A stretch of DNA of 64,000 nucleotides from Toxonevra muliebris. Taxonomy: Eukaryota > Arthropoda > Insecta > Diptera > Pallopteridae. How positions within the stretch are numbered: the stretch's first letter is position 1; each line of letters opens with the position of its first letter. The stretch is from NCBI GenBank assembly GCA_963691655.1, contig OY829326.1, forward strand, positions 75,509,235 to 75,573,234, given 5' to 3'. Position numbers and translations under genes: made by a program. Positions 23,897-40,501 of this stretch are shown in pieces. The notes below the pieces were generated by a model. The model was not told the DNA's origin. It made no database searches and saw only the letters and a list, made by a program, of their open reading frames with translations.

Positions 23897-24799
23897 TTCC
23901 AAAAAAACTTCACACAAATTTTAAATGTACGGAAAAATCCTTCACGTCTCAGATGCAAAAATGGTTTTGATGATTAAAAAAAAAATGCAAGCAAAACAAA
24001 AACTAATAAATAAGAACAACCGAGCGGTGCTAACGTCACATCATCAACAAATTGAATACGAACGAGTTGCCAACCATTTGATTTGAAGTGCAGTGATCTT
24101 GTGGCGCAGTGCTCTTCAAACTATTCCGTATTAAAAGTTTTTGACGTATGTAAATATCGTGACCTAACCGCTAATTCATGGTAATCGCTGTTTCTCCGAA
24201 AAATGGGTTTTGTTAAGGGTGTTGCCTCCTAAAACAGTTTTTTTTTGAGATTTTTTTCATAGTAAAATTTTTTTCGTAGGTACATAATATTAGGGTCATT
24301 GTTTTCTCGTTAGAGCCACATAGACAGATCCCTGCTTATACCTGATTAACATAATATCTCGACTTTTGAATATCTGAATGCAGAAATTCAAGTTGATTCT
24401 TGAAATTAGAATTTCTGCTACAGCCGGAATTAAAGTTTTATACTTGTGATAAGAAAAAAAATGGTGGGCTTTCGAAATTTTGGACCTTTTTTTGCAACTT
24501 TGTTTATTAATATGTTTAAATATGGATGAATAATTATAATGCTATTCCAGCAATAGGCATTCTTGTGTAGAATAAGTCCTCGAAATTTGAACTAGTTTTT
24601 TTACATCATGTCAAGTTGTTCATGAAAAAGTTGCTTTGAGAAAAACGCGTTTGAACTTTTTTATGGAATATATCGTTGTATCCATTATGATACAAAATTA
24701 AAATTTACAAAAAATTTTACCATGAAAAAAATTTAATAAATTTGACTTTAGCACCAAGGGCATCTTTCACATAGGCATAATTGTAGTTAACACATTTTT
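23897..24799. other. Intergenic, upstream of Gorab
   Basis: The first few hundred bases should hold the Gorab promoter and 5' UTR. No further feature was recognised before the Tc1 remnant. Confidence 0.4.
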
Positions 24800-25230
24800 T
24801 GAACAATTTCGATTCATCCCCCTTGGTTATAAATAGTAAGACTCATCAAATGCCAAGAAAAACACCCTCACACCATAATGCTTCCATCTCCGTAAAACGA
24901 ACGTGAAACTCTTTGTCTTTTGGGCGTTGAATATTCTTTTCTGCACCGTTTCCAAAGAGATTAATCTTAGTTTCGCTGCTCTATAAAATATTTCTCCATT
25001 TTTTCTCGCTTTTAGGTCCTAACCAATTTTCGTGATCTTTTAGCTAGTTTAGCCTCATACACAATTTTTCCCCCCTCATTAAGTTCCCTTTTCTGGCTAT
25101 TTATCCTGGTAGGTTGGCTTGTTGTAGCCGTTGACGAATTGTTTAATCACTAACCACGTTCCCGATTTCTGCTGCAATCGCCTCCGATGATTTAAATGGG
25201 TCTTTTTTGCATATGCTCACTATATGCCAA
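24800..25230 (-). pseudogene. Tc1-like transposase remnant
   Basis: On the minus strand the order is KDPFKSSEAIAAEIG, TIRQRLQQANLPG (second helix-turn-helix region), DHENWLG, SSETKINLFGN (first catalytic block, with Asp replaced in SDE to SSE), RPKDKEF and a broken GSIMVxGCFS strand, with stops between blocks. The second and third catalytic blocks are missing. Sequence differs clearly from the full-length element at 61.4-63.1 kb. Confidence 0.7.
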
Positions 25231-26647
25231 TCAAGATTTGTGTTTATTTTTGGAAGCTTACCATTATTTTCTCTTTTTTACAAATTTTTTTAGAAAATTA
25301 TCTCGAGTTGGAAACTAATCGGGCTTCTTCGATTCAAGAAAACAGTTTAATATTGTATTAACTTTCATCAAAAAGTATTAAAGTAGACTTGTAGGTAAAA
25401 CTATTATTTTGAGCAAGCCAATTTACAGCTCATTTAGAGAAAGTTCAAGTAAATCATGAATTAAGGATTCATACTTTCGATTTCGCTGACAACAACGTAG
25501 TTGGAGTATGCTATTTATATTTTCTCTACAATTCAACCTTTAAATTTCCACAAAAGTTTTGCAGAGGAGTTAAAATTAATAGTTTTGAAGTGTAATTATT
25601 ATTTTGAGCAGGTGTGTACATTGTATACATTGCATGTTTAGTTAAACTCTGATTTATAGAGTTATTAATAAAAATATTGATAAATATCCATTTCCAAACA
25701 AAAATCATTTAAAAAACGACGTTGAATTACTTACTGTTCATGTTCTTGTTCTCGTTTTAGAGTAGTCAATGTAAAATAAAAAGTGTTCACATTAAGCGGC
25801 GTTCACGTTATGCTGCGTTCACGCTATCGCGAGAGCACTGTATTTTTCTACGTACTGATTAACTGGTCAACTCTTCTTCAGCAACCTAGCTGACATCAGT
25901 GATTTAGATAAGTGACTCAAAACTTCAAATTGGTTCAACCATTCTTCAACTATTTAGCTTACTTTGAATTTGCTGACATCAGGGATTTTGAAATTTAGTG
26001 ATCCTCAAAGGTTCAATAAAGATTAGGGTAACTGTGAAACAGTCCCCGTGATATCACAACGGGCCTAAGTATGTCCTACTATTACATTAGTAGCTAGGAC
26101 AGCCATCTAATCTACGTACTGATATTTTTTATACTTATTATTCAAATATTCATTAACTTCTTTTTGTATTAGATTAAATATGCATTTCTTACCTCTACAT
26201 TTGCATAGCCCTCGGCCAAGTATTCCTGAGGGAATATTAATCGAGCTGTGCTTTATTAAGTAGTATGAAGCAAAGAAACATTTTTTTAAATAATATGCAT
26301 ATAAGTGTCACAAAGGATTCATTTGGATATTTTTAGTTTCAAAAGTTTCATAATTTGATTACCCATTTACCAATTGAAGCAAATGGTCTCAGTGAATTTC
26401 TTCTATCAAATATGTCTCTTGCATAATTTTTAGTTCCTTCCACTTTTTTTTTCTATCTTTTTCCAGCGTTTTTTTTCGTTGGTTTTCCGGTTTCCATTAA
26501 AACGCTTAGCGGCATATCTTGCTTGGTTGTTTGCAGAGAGTATTTTTGATACAGCACAATTTACGCAATTTAATTTTTAATAAAATATGTTTAATAATAT
26601 TTATATTGCAAAACAAAATTGTGAAATTCAAGAAAAAAATAAATAAT
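25231..26647. other. Gene-free stretch
   Basis: No exon chain or RNA motif recognised. Two GCGTTCACG-like near repeats occur near 25800-25835. The end adjoining 26647 probably contains the Coq4 3' UTR. Confidence 0.4.
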
Positions 26648-27668
26648 TTATTTCAAAATAGTTATTCCTAATTCATTGCGTAAATCAGTGACATTTTGCT
26701 CCCAACGCTCTTCCCAATATACTGCCATTAGTGGTTTCATATTTTTGCCATTCTTCACGGCCCACGGTAAATAACGTGAAACATATTGTTTGCGTTGTCT
26801 GCAAATAAGAAATACAGTCAAGTTTTACAGTGTCAATAAACACAGAAATCCTCATTTCCTTACTTTGGTCGTAAACGAAAAGCACCAAATACCGCACCAC
26901 CATAGCACATAGGTAAACCATTGTTTAAAGCCTCTACCCACTTCACAGCCACTTCGCCCAGCATATTTGTGGGCATATCCAGCACAGTGTGCACCAAATC
27001 ATGACATTCACGATAACGTGTCATAATGTAAGCCAATTCCGGATCATCCATAAAACGTACCTCCATACGTGAGTCAGGTGTTACAGCCTAAACAGATTAG
27101 AAAACAAAAAACACTAAAATAAATGGCATTTCCGTTCTAAAACTTGAATTTTACATTATCATCCAAAAATTTAATATAAGCACGTCCGAATGTATTTTCT
27201 GGCATTTTGCGTAAGCGTTCCATATCCACAGTTGTCGTATTGATGCGTGGTTTTTGCGCAAGTATGCGTTTTCCTTCTTCACTGGAGCGCATTGCTTGCA
27301 AAATATTCTGCAAAGCGATTTCGCCAGTGGTCTCCCCCAAGCAAGCGATCATATCATGTCTAAAAGTGGGCATCAGTTAATAATGAGTGATAATTCATAT
27401 AATTAGATGCGTAAACTAACCGTCTTGGATCCACAAGTGCTGCTATTGAGGAACCTGCGCTAAGTATCAGTTTTTGAAATGGTGACATTTCAATACGATT
27501 TTTCATGAACTCTTTGGTGAATTCATCCAAGTGTCGTTCGTCGCCTTCCGGTTTCGATTCCTCAATGTTTGTTGTGCTGGTAATTGTTGTACCAATAGTT
27601 CCCAAGCGACATATTTGAGACGCATTGTATGCGCATGGAAATGTTTTTTTACATATATTTTGCAACAT
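26648..27668 (-). CDS. Coq4: Ubiquinone biosynthesis protein COQ4
   Basis: Four exons with matching phases: 27668-27421, 27359-27155, 27087-26864 and 26798-26648, giving 275 residues, the usual size. The N terminus ([15 protein letters not shown]) looks like a mitochondrial targeting peptide. The core carries [20 protein letters not shown] and [13 protein letters not shown], then the diagnostic HDxxHx(11)E motif (HDLVHTVLD...E) that binds zinc in this family, then [20 protein letters not shown]4 is a matrix-side inner-membrane scaffold of the coenzyme Q synthesis complex; recent work assigns it a role in C1 decarboxylation and hydroxylation of the quinone ring. Introns are all 60-80 nt. Confidence 0.95.
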
Positions 27669-29542
27669 GCTTGATATGGCAATTGAAAATTAGCGTTGCG
27701 AGTCTAGATTCTAAAGCAATGTTAAAAAAAAAAAAAAAAACAAAAAAAGATTTCATATTTTTTTCGGAAAATGAAGAACTAAGAATGGTGTAGATTATGT
27801 ATGAATATACAAATATAAAACGTGATGATGTCAGCTTCTTTTGCTTATTGTTAATTCAAGGCTTTTTCTTTTTATTGGTGTGTTCAAAATTATCTTCTTG
27901 TTTTTAATTTAAGCTATTATGCCGTTCGGTACAATTTAAAATTAGTCAAACATTTATACTTTAGACTGATATCACTGTAGGAACATTGCCAACTTTTGAA
28001 ATAGCACAGCCAAAAACCCATCACATAAATTTAATTTAGTTGCGCGTAGAATTGGAGTATATAATTGGTTTGGCTGGTGGAGCTCGGAACTTTGAGATTG
28101 ATTTTTCTTTCCTTTTTCATAGATAATACTTCGAAATCTTTATTTAAATGCTGTAAAACTTGATGCATACATTCTTCAAAGCCCGGAAGAGACTAAGTTA
28201 TGAAATCGGCTAAATTGGTGAAGTGGGTGTGGTACCTCCCATAAATGTGAAATTTCTTAACGCGATTTTAAAAGAAATTATAAAGTATAAAATAAATTCA
28301 AATTCAGTACACATTTTTGGAGTACCCTTTAGTGCACAAGCGCTATTTAACTCTTTAAATTCTAAAGTTTAGAACAACTGTTTTATAAATTGGCAATATC
28401 GGACAACAACCATGCCTTCTTGTTTCAAAATAAAATAAAAACGTACAAATTTTCAAAGTATTCAAAATAAATGTCGAAATATTTTCTTCAAAAAATTAAC
28501 GGAAAACTGACAAAGTCAAATATCCCGAAATTTCGAGCTCCCCCAGCTAAACCAAACTCTTATGCAACAAAACTAAGTTGTCGTGTTCGGGCACCAGTAA
28601 AAGTTTTCTGATTTAATAAATTCTTTTTCATGATATTTGTAAATGCTAACAGGAAGTTGAAAAAATTTTCGGCCGAAAAATTTAAACAAATTGTAATTTA
28701 TGGTCAACATTTCAGGACTTTCGAGACCCTTTTAGAGCTTGAACCTGATGAGTAGAAACTTAACTATGCTGTTAGTTTTTGATTTGACGCCATTTTTGGC
28801 TATTTCTCGTGCCCTTTATGTGATCAGTTTTGTGAGTCACTGTATTTAGAAAAGAAAATCTGACATCATTTCTAATTTAAATACTTAATATTATTGTATG
28901 AAATATCTAGCACCATTTCCCTCAGAAATTTAAGAACTTGTACTGGGTGCAAGGACAAAAACTTTTTATTGCTTACCTGGAATGCCCTTAAACCTTGAAA
29001 CCCATTGCTCGAAGAGTCTTACCAGCAAACATCAAGTGTCATAAAAAATAACTTATTCCTAGCTGATTCAACACACCTGCTACAAATTTAAGGAGTTACA
29101 AATTTCAAAAACGATTTGTTTTGCATTTTTTTATTCATAGAAAAATTTTATGGAATTAAATAAAAATAATTCCTTCCCTAACCAAAAAACATAAAAATCT
29201 TTAATTTACATTTTTTCGATATTTTATTAAGTTACAGATGTGTAAGTATCTATGAAATAGATTTTTACTTTACTGTTCTATCAAATCGGTGGGTCCATGT
29301 AAGTACAGTCTAAATCGAAGTTAAAACGTTTTTAAGCCAAATAATCAAGCATATTAAAATCAATAATCTGTCCAAATGTGTACGAATATATTAAATAGAT
29401 TAAAAAACCCCAAAACTTTACTTGGAATGTTCAACAATTTAGTTAAATAAACTTTGAATACTTTTCCTGAGAAAGTGAAAAAAGAATCGTCAACAACTTA
29501 GAATGTTCTTACTCGGATCCATCGATAGTATACATTAATTAT
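27669..29542. other. Intergenic between Coq4 and EloC
   Basis: AT-rich with an A-run near 27724-27748. No gene was recognised. The part next to 29542 should include the EloC 3' UTR. Confidence 0.4.
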
Positions 29543-32189
<2,647 letters not shown>

Positions 32190-32430
32190 TTTAAAACTGC
32201 GCAAATTTACCCAATCACGCTTCAGTTTTGAAGTATGTTTCGGATTATTGTTCTGCTGAAAAGTTCTCCGCCCCTCACGCATTCACAGCTTATTAAAGTC
32301 AACAGGCAAATGCACTTCTAAAATTTTAAGGCAGTGCTTCTTAATAATTTTGCCATCAATTTCCGTCGCAGGACCGACTCTACAGGGTGTAATAAGTTCC
32401 CCTGTCATCAAGCATCCACCTTTGTGATTG
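32190..32430 (-). pseudogene. Tc1-like transposase fragment
   Basis: Minus-strand frames show a broken MTGEL...KIIKKHCLKILE segment followed by RTFQQNNNPKHTSKLKRDW, the second catalytic block of Tc1 transposases (normally QQDNDPKH; here the Asp is replaced by Asn). No first or third block was found. Confidence 0.6.
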
Positions 32431-33967
32431 ATCGTTGTATAGGTTTGAAGTGGCCTGGAGCGGGACAGTCCGTCTATCTGACAAGATAGGTTTATTTTAC
32501 ACTGTCATACTTATATAAAACAAATTGCAAGATTTTTTTTTTACAAAAAAAATTTGCAAGCAATTTAATGCAACAAAATTAATTATATCTATATGAAGAA
32601 TATCGAATTTTTTTATAAAAAGTTCCAAGAATTCGAGTGTTTTTGTAATGCTGAACTTGTTGTAGTGCTTCAGGCACCTCTTAAAAATCTGCCATGATCC
32701 GTAAGTTTTCAATATAGCTAATTGAACTAGGTAAACAATAATTTTCCTGTTGGTTAAATTATAAAATACTTTATGAACAAAAAACAAAATAAATATAAGA
32801 CAATGCCTGTACTGTCATACTTAGCATAAACTACTCATCTGGCATTTATTTATTTTTTTTTGTGAACATATCTTACTTCTTTAACTATTAAGAAACGTAG
32901 TAAAAAAGTCATGCTTATAAGATGGATTAGCATTAGTCAGCATACATTATTTATTTTTTTTAACCCAGGCACAATATGCAGTAGTATATTTTGATTGAAT
33001 ATATTCTCATTTAATCCAAATCAAAAATTTCTGAAGCGTACTACATATAGGGCATATATTGGCCCCCGACGGTTAAAACAGTTTTTGCTAATCGTAATTA
33101 TAAAAAAAGGTGAGCTTTTGAAAAACCCAAACGTTCAATATCTCAGGACTTTCCAAATTTCAGATAAATAGTTTATGCTAAGTATGACAATGTACATCTC
33201 AGATGTGTAAAATATGAAATTTATCGACTCATGCTTTATGTATTCACATTCATTTTCATTCGAGACTTCATGGAGTAATTAATTTATCAACACCTAAAAA
33301 GCATTGTTCCATGCAAACTTATACTTAGATACCTAATGTTTACAAACTCTTTGAAAAACAAGAAAAAAATTTAAAAGAACCTGTTTCCTCATAATTACGT
33401 TATTTTAGATGAAAATACGAAGCTTCTGCTTTTTGAAGAATTCATTCTTTGTATACGAATATGCGCATGCAAGAAAATATGTCCAAAGTAATTTCTGCTG
33501 AAAAATGTTGAAACTTTTCACATACCATAAATACAACTAAAATTTATTTATAAATTACATACAAACAATTTTCGTAAAAATTTCAATAATTTGCTTGAAA
33601 TTATTTTCGTTTATGTTACCCAGAAAATCATAAATTGCTATAGCAGGGCAGTCGCAAGTAGTTTGGCTAGCTTCACGTCATGGCAATGTCATTGGCTTCT
33701 AAACATGTGCGTTATTACTATTATAGAGAAGTCAAGTTGAAAGTCAAGTAGCTTTTAGGCAATAACAATAAGAAAAAAATAAACAAAATACAAAACAAAC
33801 AAAAACCAAAAAAGAAGACGGCGAATGAGTACTTAACAATACAGTCTACAGTTTTTCTTAAGCTGTAATTCATGTTTCGAAATCACAATTTCATTTTGAG
33901 ACAATAATTTTGTTTAATAAAATTAAGGAACGAGGTTTATTATTTCTGATAAACGTAAATGCTAACG
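32431..33967. other. Gene-free stretch
   Basis: AT-rich DNA without a recognised coding or RNA feature. Confidence 0.4.
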
Positions 33968-34997
33968 TTAAGGGGTTATATACGTTTTGGTGCGGGAAAC
34001 TTAGGGCAAATTTGTGATTTTTTTTTACTATTTGAAATAATTTATTTGAAACTACATTACATTAATAGCCCAGTCGGTAGAGTAAAAAACGCACCAAAAG
34101 TTCATAAAAATTCTTAACTGCGATTTTTTTTCAGTAATTGTTAGTGGGGTATGATAAATGGAAAAACCATAAAAATCAGTTCTAGGGTTGCAGAGCGACC
34201 CTCTTTGGTGAAAAAAGCCTTTTTGTACCAATAACTGGATAACCGTTGGAGATATCAAAAAATAATCTGACACACATAAAAAGCTTAAGTGATTTTCTAA
34301 AAAAAAAAAGGTTTTATGTAATTTTTTCGTATATGTCATAGTTTTCGAGATATTCAATATTTAAGAAATTGTAAATTTAATACTTTGGATGTACTGTGGA
34401 TGCGCGCGCATCTTTGTTTATTTGAATTTTTGAGTGCGGAACCTATAGGAAAAATTGAATTACTCGAAAACCAAACAAGCTAGGAAGAAAAATTAAAAAA
34501 GATTTTTAAGAGAATATAAAGTTCAAAATCCTCTGCCATTTTCATTGACAACGGATAATTTTTTGCATACAAAAATAACAATATAGTATAATTGCCTGTT
34601 GGTTTTTACTACTTTTACTATTTGCAGGCCTAATAAGAATAACTGGTTTCACTATATGTTATAAATCTATTATCTTTTAGTTCAAGATATTACTTCTGAA
34701 AATCCTTTTAAAGTTAGAAATAAAAAATTATCATTTTGCAATTTTAGTAGCATATTAAAATCACCCAATTTTTGGCTAATTTTTTATTGTATTTGATGTT
34801 TTCTTTTTTTTTAATGCAATTTTTTAACTTCTAAATTATTAGAAAATATTGTTAAAAGATATATGTACTGAAAAAAACAATTTTCGAGATATATATTCAA
34901 TTCGTTTGGGTCTTTTTTTCTATTTTAAGGAAACAATAAAAAAAACGCCAAAAATTAGGCCATCTTTTGACTCATGAAAACGTATATAACCCCTTAA
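33968..34997. mobile_element. TTAA-flanked inverted-repeat element, 1.03 kb
   Basis: A perfect 21-bp inverted repeat begins TTAAGGGGTTATATACG at 33968 and its exact complement ends at 34997. The terminal TTAA on both sides could be part of the repeat or a duplicated TTAA target, as in piggyBac-type and TTAA-specific MITEs. The interior is AT-rich and non-coding, with several scattered (T)CGAGATAT-like motifs. Confidence 0.6.
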
Positions 34998-35929
34998 AAT
35001 GTTATTTTACACTAGAGTAACTGTTTGACCGCGTTTCTCAAATAAGATAAAAAAATGTAATTTCGTGATAAAATTTAGTTAGGAACTTAAGTTACGTTGA
35101 ATATTAGGTGCAATAAATTTTATACATTTTAATTCAAATTGGAATGCTCTTTTAAAACATCAAGCCGTGATCGCCCAATTATCGTAAGCGCCATTTTTTT
35201 AATTAAAACAAGACGCATCTTTTCACAAGATTTTGAGATGCCAGTGAATAATACTGAAAATACTGAATTAGCTAAACAATTTTTCGCTTCTCATGTTTAG
35301 ATGTGCTCATGATAGCTAAAGTAAACGATACTTTAGTAACAACCAACTTTATCGTAAAAAGGCTAAGCAACTTTCTTTAGCTAAAGAAATAACACTATGC
35401 TACAGTGTAAAATTATTTTGAACGAGATCTAGTACAGGTTGCAGGCCTAGGTGAACTAAAAATACTAAAAATTTCGAATGCACCTTCAAAATCGAGGCTT
35501 AAAGCTAAAAAAAAAAAAAACGATTTTTCATGGTACATATGTATACCATATTAAATTAAAATTCCAAGATTAAATTTGTGTAAACGAGGGGAAAAAAGTG
35601 TTTTTATCCCCTATCAATATAGGGAATTTTGACAATAACAAAAAAAAAATCCAAATAATAATTAAATTATCTAAATTTTATTTCAATACAATTCGTTAAT
35701 TGCCGACCACATTCTGGCGTTATATATATGAATTTTTTGAAAGACTATTTGGAGAAATTCAACATCTAACCCAGACAAAGACATGAAGACATGGGCAGCG
35801 TCAATGAATTAACTCAATCTTTGGTAGAAGAATTGAGCCATCACAATCAAATCAATTTAAAAACATTCTAATCGACACAGTTCAAAAAAAAAAAAAATAT
35901 TAATTCTCTACAGTAAGACTTTTTACATT
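34998..35929. other. AT-rich stretch
   Basis: No gene recognised. The 35.7-35.9 kb part may be decayed hAT sequence upstream of the hAT tail that follows. Confidence 0.35.
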
Positions 35930-36121
35930 TTGACATATTTAAAAAACATCCTGAATAACTTAACTTCATTTATTTCGAAATCAACGATAAGTGAAAGGGT
36001 ATTTTCAACATGCAGTTTCATAATAAATAAAACCAAAAATCGGTTAAAAGCAAAACATTTAAACTGTTTATTATTTACAAAAGGGTATTACAATAAATGT
36101 ACTTCACTGGGGAAAACTTAA
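35930..36121 (+). pseudogene. hAT transposase C-terminal dimerisation-domain remnant
   Basis: The frame contains STISERVFSTCSFIINKTKN followed by RLKAKHLNCLLFTKG. This is the pattern of the hAT C-terminal dimerisation domain (SxSERxFSxxxxIxxxxRxRLxxxxxxxLLFLxxN). The upstream catalytic parts are not seen. Confidence 0.65.
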
Positions 36122-39100
36122 ACTGGTTTTAGATGTGCTGCCACTTTTTCGTAACATATATTGCTTGTATTTATCAAAATTTGTTGTTTGGCACTTATTC
36201 TTATTATGTGCTTACATGTATGCATGTAAATAAAAAAAAAACAAAGATAAATTTGTTCAAAATGTGAAACCTCTTATTTTTTATGTTAATTTGTTTAAGA
36301 TTGCTTAGTGCAGTGATATATAAAAGTATGTATATTTATATATGCACTTTCAAATAAAACTGTAAAACAAATCTTTTGTTTTATTTAAAATAGGGGGTAT
36401 TTCGCGAGTTGTGCATTTAACAAAGTAACTAATTTCCTAAATCTATAACTTACCTTCAATTCATCTTTAACAACATAGAATTTACTTATTCTATCCGTAG
36501 TCTGGCCGAAAAAATTATAAAGGTTTGTATATTAAGAAGAATGTGGACAATTGAATTAGGAATACCAATTAGATTGATATCGAGGGTTGCCATTTTTCAA
36601 AAAGCTATGTCCAGTAATAACGTCAATCAGTAAACTGTATTCTTTACGAGCCAAAAATTGTTTGTTATACGGAAAAAGTTTTGGCTTCACCATCTTCTAT
36701 TTAAAGTAAAGAAAAGTTGTTCATCTAAGATTACGTAATGAATACATAGTGACGGCGAAATGTTACAGGGCTCTGCCTCAAGGCATATATCTTGTTTTTG
36801 AAAGAGTTGTAGCATTTATTTACCTATTTAAACTTTATACTATGGCTTCCCAAGGACTTCAGAGCAGGTTGACAGTCTGAATAAATAATTATTTGCAGAT
36901 CATTTGCTCTGCTCATGTGGCTTTCAGATTCTTACAATAGGGTACAGATAATTATATCTAAAATTTCATACAAATCGGTTGATATCTTGTACCTCGTCCC
37001 CTGAATTGAAATTTCACCTTACGCCTGATAGGAAAATTGCCGAGAAAACAACTTTATTTTCCACTTTATTACAAATTCAAATTTGTTAAGTAGAAATATT
37101 TTTTGTAGAACAATAAAAGATACAGAATAAAATTTCCATCAAAACAATTATTTTGAATATATGTTTTGAAACCTGTGAATATAATAAAAGAAAACATATT
37201 TATAATCTTTTCTTTGCGAATATTCGATTCGCAAGCCAGAATAGGTACTTCCTATACGTTAAACATGACAACAAATCGAACCTTAATTATTTACAATCGG
37301 GGGTAAAATATAAATGCTTTTGAGTTCAAGTAGTTTATTTAATTTTTATTTTTAAAAGAAATTTTTTTCTCAAAAATTAAATTATGTAGTTTGGAACTCC
37401 ATATTTTGGGCAATGCGCTTTTTAACTAATATGCTCTCTCACAACTTCAATATGTCTTTGTTTAAAAATTACACCAGTCTTCAGAATTTCGACTCGGTTA
37501 AAACATCAGTAAAAAACCTTAACCTTCCTTATTCTATCCTAAAGTTTTAAGATACTTATTTCGAAGGCGGAATAACTCCAAAATTTTGATGAAATTAATT
37601 GCAGCGCTTAGTAATAAATTAGCTTTTTCTCTTTCTGAAATTGACTAGGACGAAGGTATTCTCTTTTCAGATTGTATGATTCAACAAAATTTTTTTTTTT
37701 TTGTTTGCCAAGGTTAAAAATTGTACTTTCGGAATCGTTAACGAGAAGCAAGGGCTCCCTATTAATATATAAGGTACAGACAGATTGTGAGGTTTTCCTG
37801 AACACGACTCTTTGATAAGGGCAGAGTAGCCAACTCAGCGCTTTTCCCGCTGATTTTAGTGCTTTTTGAAAATTAAAACGCGGAAAAAAGTGATTTAGCG
37901 CTCAGCGCATTTTGTCAATTTAAAATATCTTCGAGAAATCGAAGAAATTTCCATTGACTGGAAGTATCAGATGTGTGCCTGTAATAGTGAAAAAGTTTAA
38001 ATGTCTTGAGTTTTCTCGCACTTTTATAAGGAAAAAAATTTAACGCTTTTTTTAAGAAAATACGCGTTTTATTCTTCATTTTAGTGGATTTTGAAAAACA
38101 AAAGTTGGCCACACTGGATAAGGGGTATCGTTATTGTGAACAAGTAGCTGCTTATACTTTTTCGCAAAGCCCCTCTAAATACATCATGATACGCCATCGT
38201 AAAATGACGGTCATCAAATCTGCTTGCAACGTGGGACACACACAAACTACATTATTCAGCGAACATCCAGAAATTAAAGGTTTGGAGACACTTAACATTG
38301 TACTTTTGTCGAGATACGTTCAGGTTTTACTACCGCGTAATGGGGTAAATTGAACGAAAACAATTTGCTGACTGCAAAGGTCTCTCTTTCAGGCGCGAGT
38401 ACCAGGCTTTACAATTATGAACCTATCAAATTTTTGACTAGAAATTTCCATAGGATCTGAGTAAACTGAAGATTAAATGGAAATAACTACTAAATCTTCA
38501 CATAAAATTCGAATTCAAGATCTGCACCTTAACAGATCGTAATTGCTTTCATTTTTTTTTGAGCATTTTTGAGATAAAATTTAGATTTATTTCAACATAT
38601 TTTTGTTTGCAATGGATCCAGGTTTAGTACAAGATTGGATTAGGTTATTGAAGATAACCCCGTCTAGTTCTCATGTTCACTGCAAAACATTTGAGACTAA
38701 ATAACGAATTTTTATTAAGCCATTCCGAAGAATATTGTTGAATGTAAAAAGTTGCATAATTTTGTAAAAATTTGTTAGAAAATAACTTTTTTAGTGTCCG
38801 TGCTAAAAATAAAATTTTGTGTGTGTTACTGACTAGAAGAAAACTTGCTCAGCTATGGAAACGGCTACATTATCAGTATTACTAACAGGATGATATTTAT
38901 GGATTTGAAAAAATCTAGATTTTCTTCGTCAGCACCTATTTCACCAGTATTTATGTTCACACATCAAAAAATACCGGTATCAGTATTTACGCCAGAAAGT
39001 ATTGATAAGGTAGCCGCAGTCTATAAAAGATAAGCGATAAGAAACTCAAAAATGTCAACAATAGTTTGATATGTAGTACACCCATTTGACATTCTCATCA

Positions 39101-40501
39101 ATTGTAGTTATATTTTGAAGAATTGATAAAATTAAGTTAAAATAAATTAATCGTAGATAAAATTTTTGCAATAAAATAAAAAACTTTAAAACAAATATTA
39201 CTTATCGATTGGATATGCAAAGTTAAGTTAAGTTATCACTTTATCGGTTAGAAGAGGGTAAGCGGATGAATTATTGTTGATAACAACTGCTTTAGAGTTT
39301 TCAATCTAATGTTTGATATGTCCTTATAAAATTCAAAGAAACATTCTAGAACCATTAATTAATATGTCATATTTTTCACAATGTTATCACTTACTGTTAT
39401 TTTAAATATTTGGTTCAATTCTAACGACAAATTGGCTTATCTCTAATGTTAATGGTATTTGAAAGAATACATTGTACGTTGTGCCGCATTGGAACCTTCA
39501 GATAAATTGTTGACATTCTACAATTTTTGTTTTACAACTGCTTTTATCAATAATTTTTATCTATTTCTTTATTATTTTTAAAACATTTACAACTATCCTT
39601 CGATTAACATTGCACTTGATTTACACGATTTCGCTTTTACTCAGTTTAGTTAAAAAAAAAAAAAACAATTTTTTAGGTTTGAGAAAAAACATTCGCAATA
39701 TTTTTAACTCATTTTTATCATTATCATTTCTATTTGTCTTTCCTAATTTCTTTCGTTATTTTTCATGTGCATGCTAAGTCTCATTTTGCACTTTTCTCCC
39801 CTTTAAATCGAGGAATGGGTGTATTCCTATTGGATATGTGAACCATGTAAAAAAAATTAAAACTACAACTTATTTTAATAATTGCCAATAAATCATAGTT
39901 TATTTATTTGATATTTGTTTCTTTTTCAGAAACGAATAATCACATAGTTTTCTATTAAATAACAAAATTAGACCTATTCTCCTACATTTCGAATTAGCGA
40001 CTATGACACTTGGTAACTTCCTTATTAATGCTTTATGCTTTAAGAGACAATAATACAAATGAAATTGGTCCGATGGTTTTTAGCTATACAATATAAAAAC
40101 AAGCTTTTAAATTAAATCGCAACATAAAAAGTTATATGTTATATTTATGTGTTTAAATATACAAGTATGTATGTATGGCTTTGGTAAATTCTCTAAATTA
40201 TAATTACTTATTAATAAGTAATTTAATTTTTCTCCCTCTAAACTATAGCTTAACTATTTTTTTTTTTCATTTTTAATACCATGATATATTCGTTCGAATT
40301 AGAATAAATAACTAGAGGTTATTTTTCTTTTCATTAATTTAAAAATGTACGTGTGTTTCTTGTTTTTTTTTTTTTGTTGTTTGTTTTTTTTACGCGTTCA
40401 ACTAAATCAATATAACGTCAGCAAATTTTGCGCCGCTTGTCAAATTCAAAATTAAATACATATTAAAACAAAATAGTGTAATAAATTTGTTAGAGTAACT
40501 A
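36122..40501. other. Long gene-free stretch
   Basis: No exon chain or RNA motif recognised in 4.4 kb. A 38.08-38.35 kb open frame has no known domain. The last several hundred bases probably include the 3' UTR of frc. Confidence 0.4.

Noticed and set aside
26030..26110. Possible tRNA-like segment (GTCCCCGTG...CGGGCC)
   Set aside because: No consistent A and B box pair, and a cloverleaf could not be drawn.
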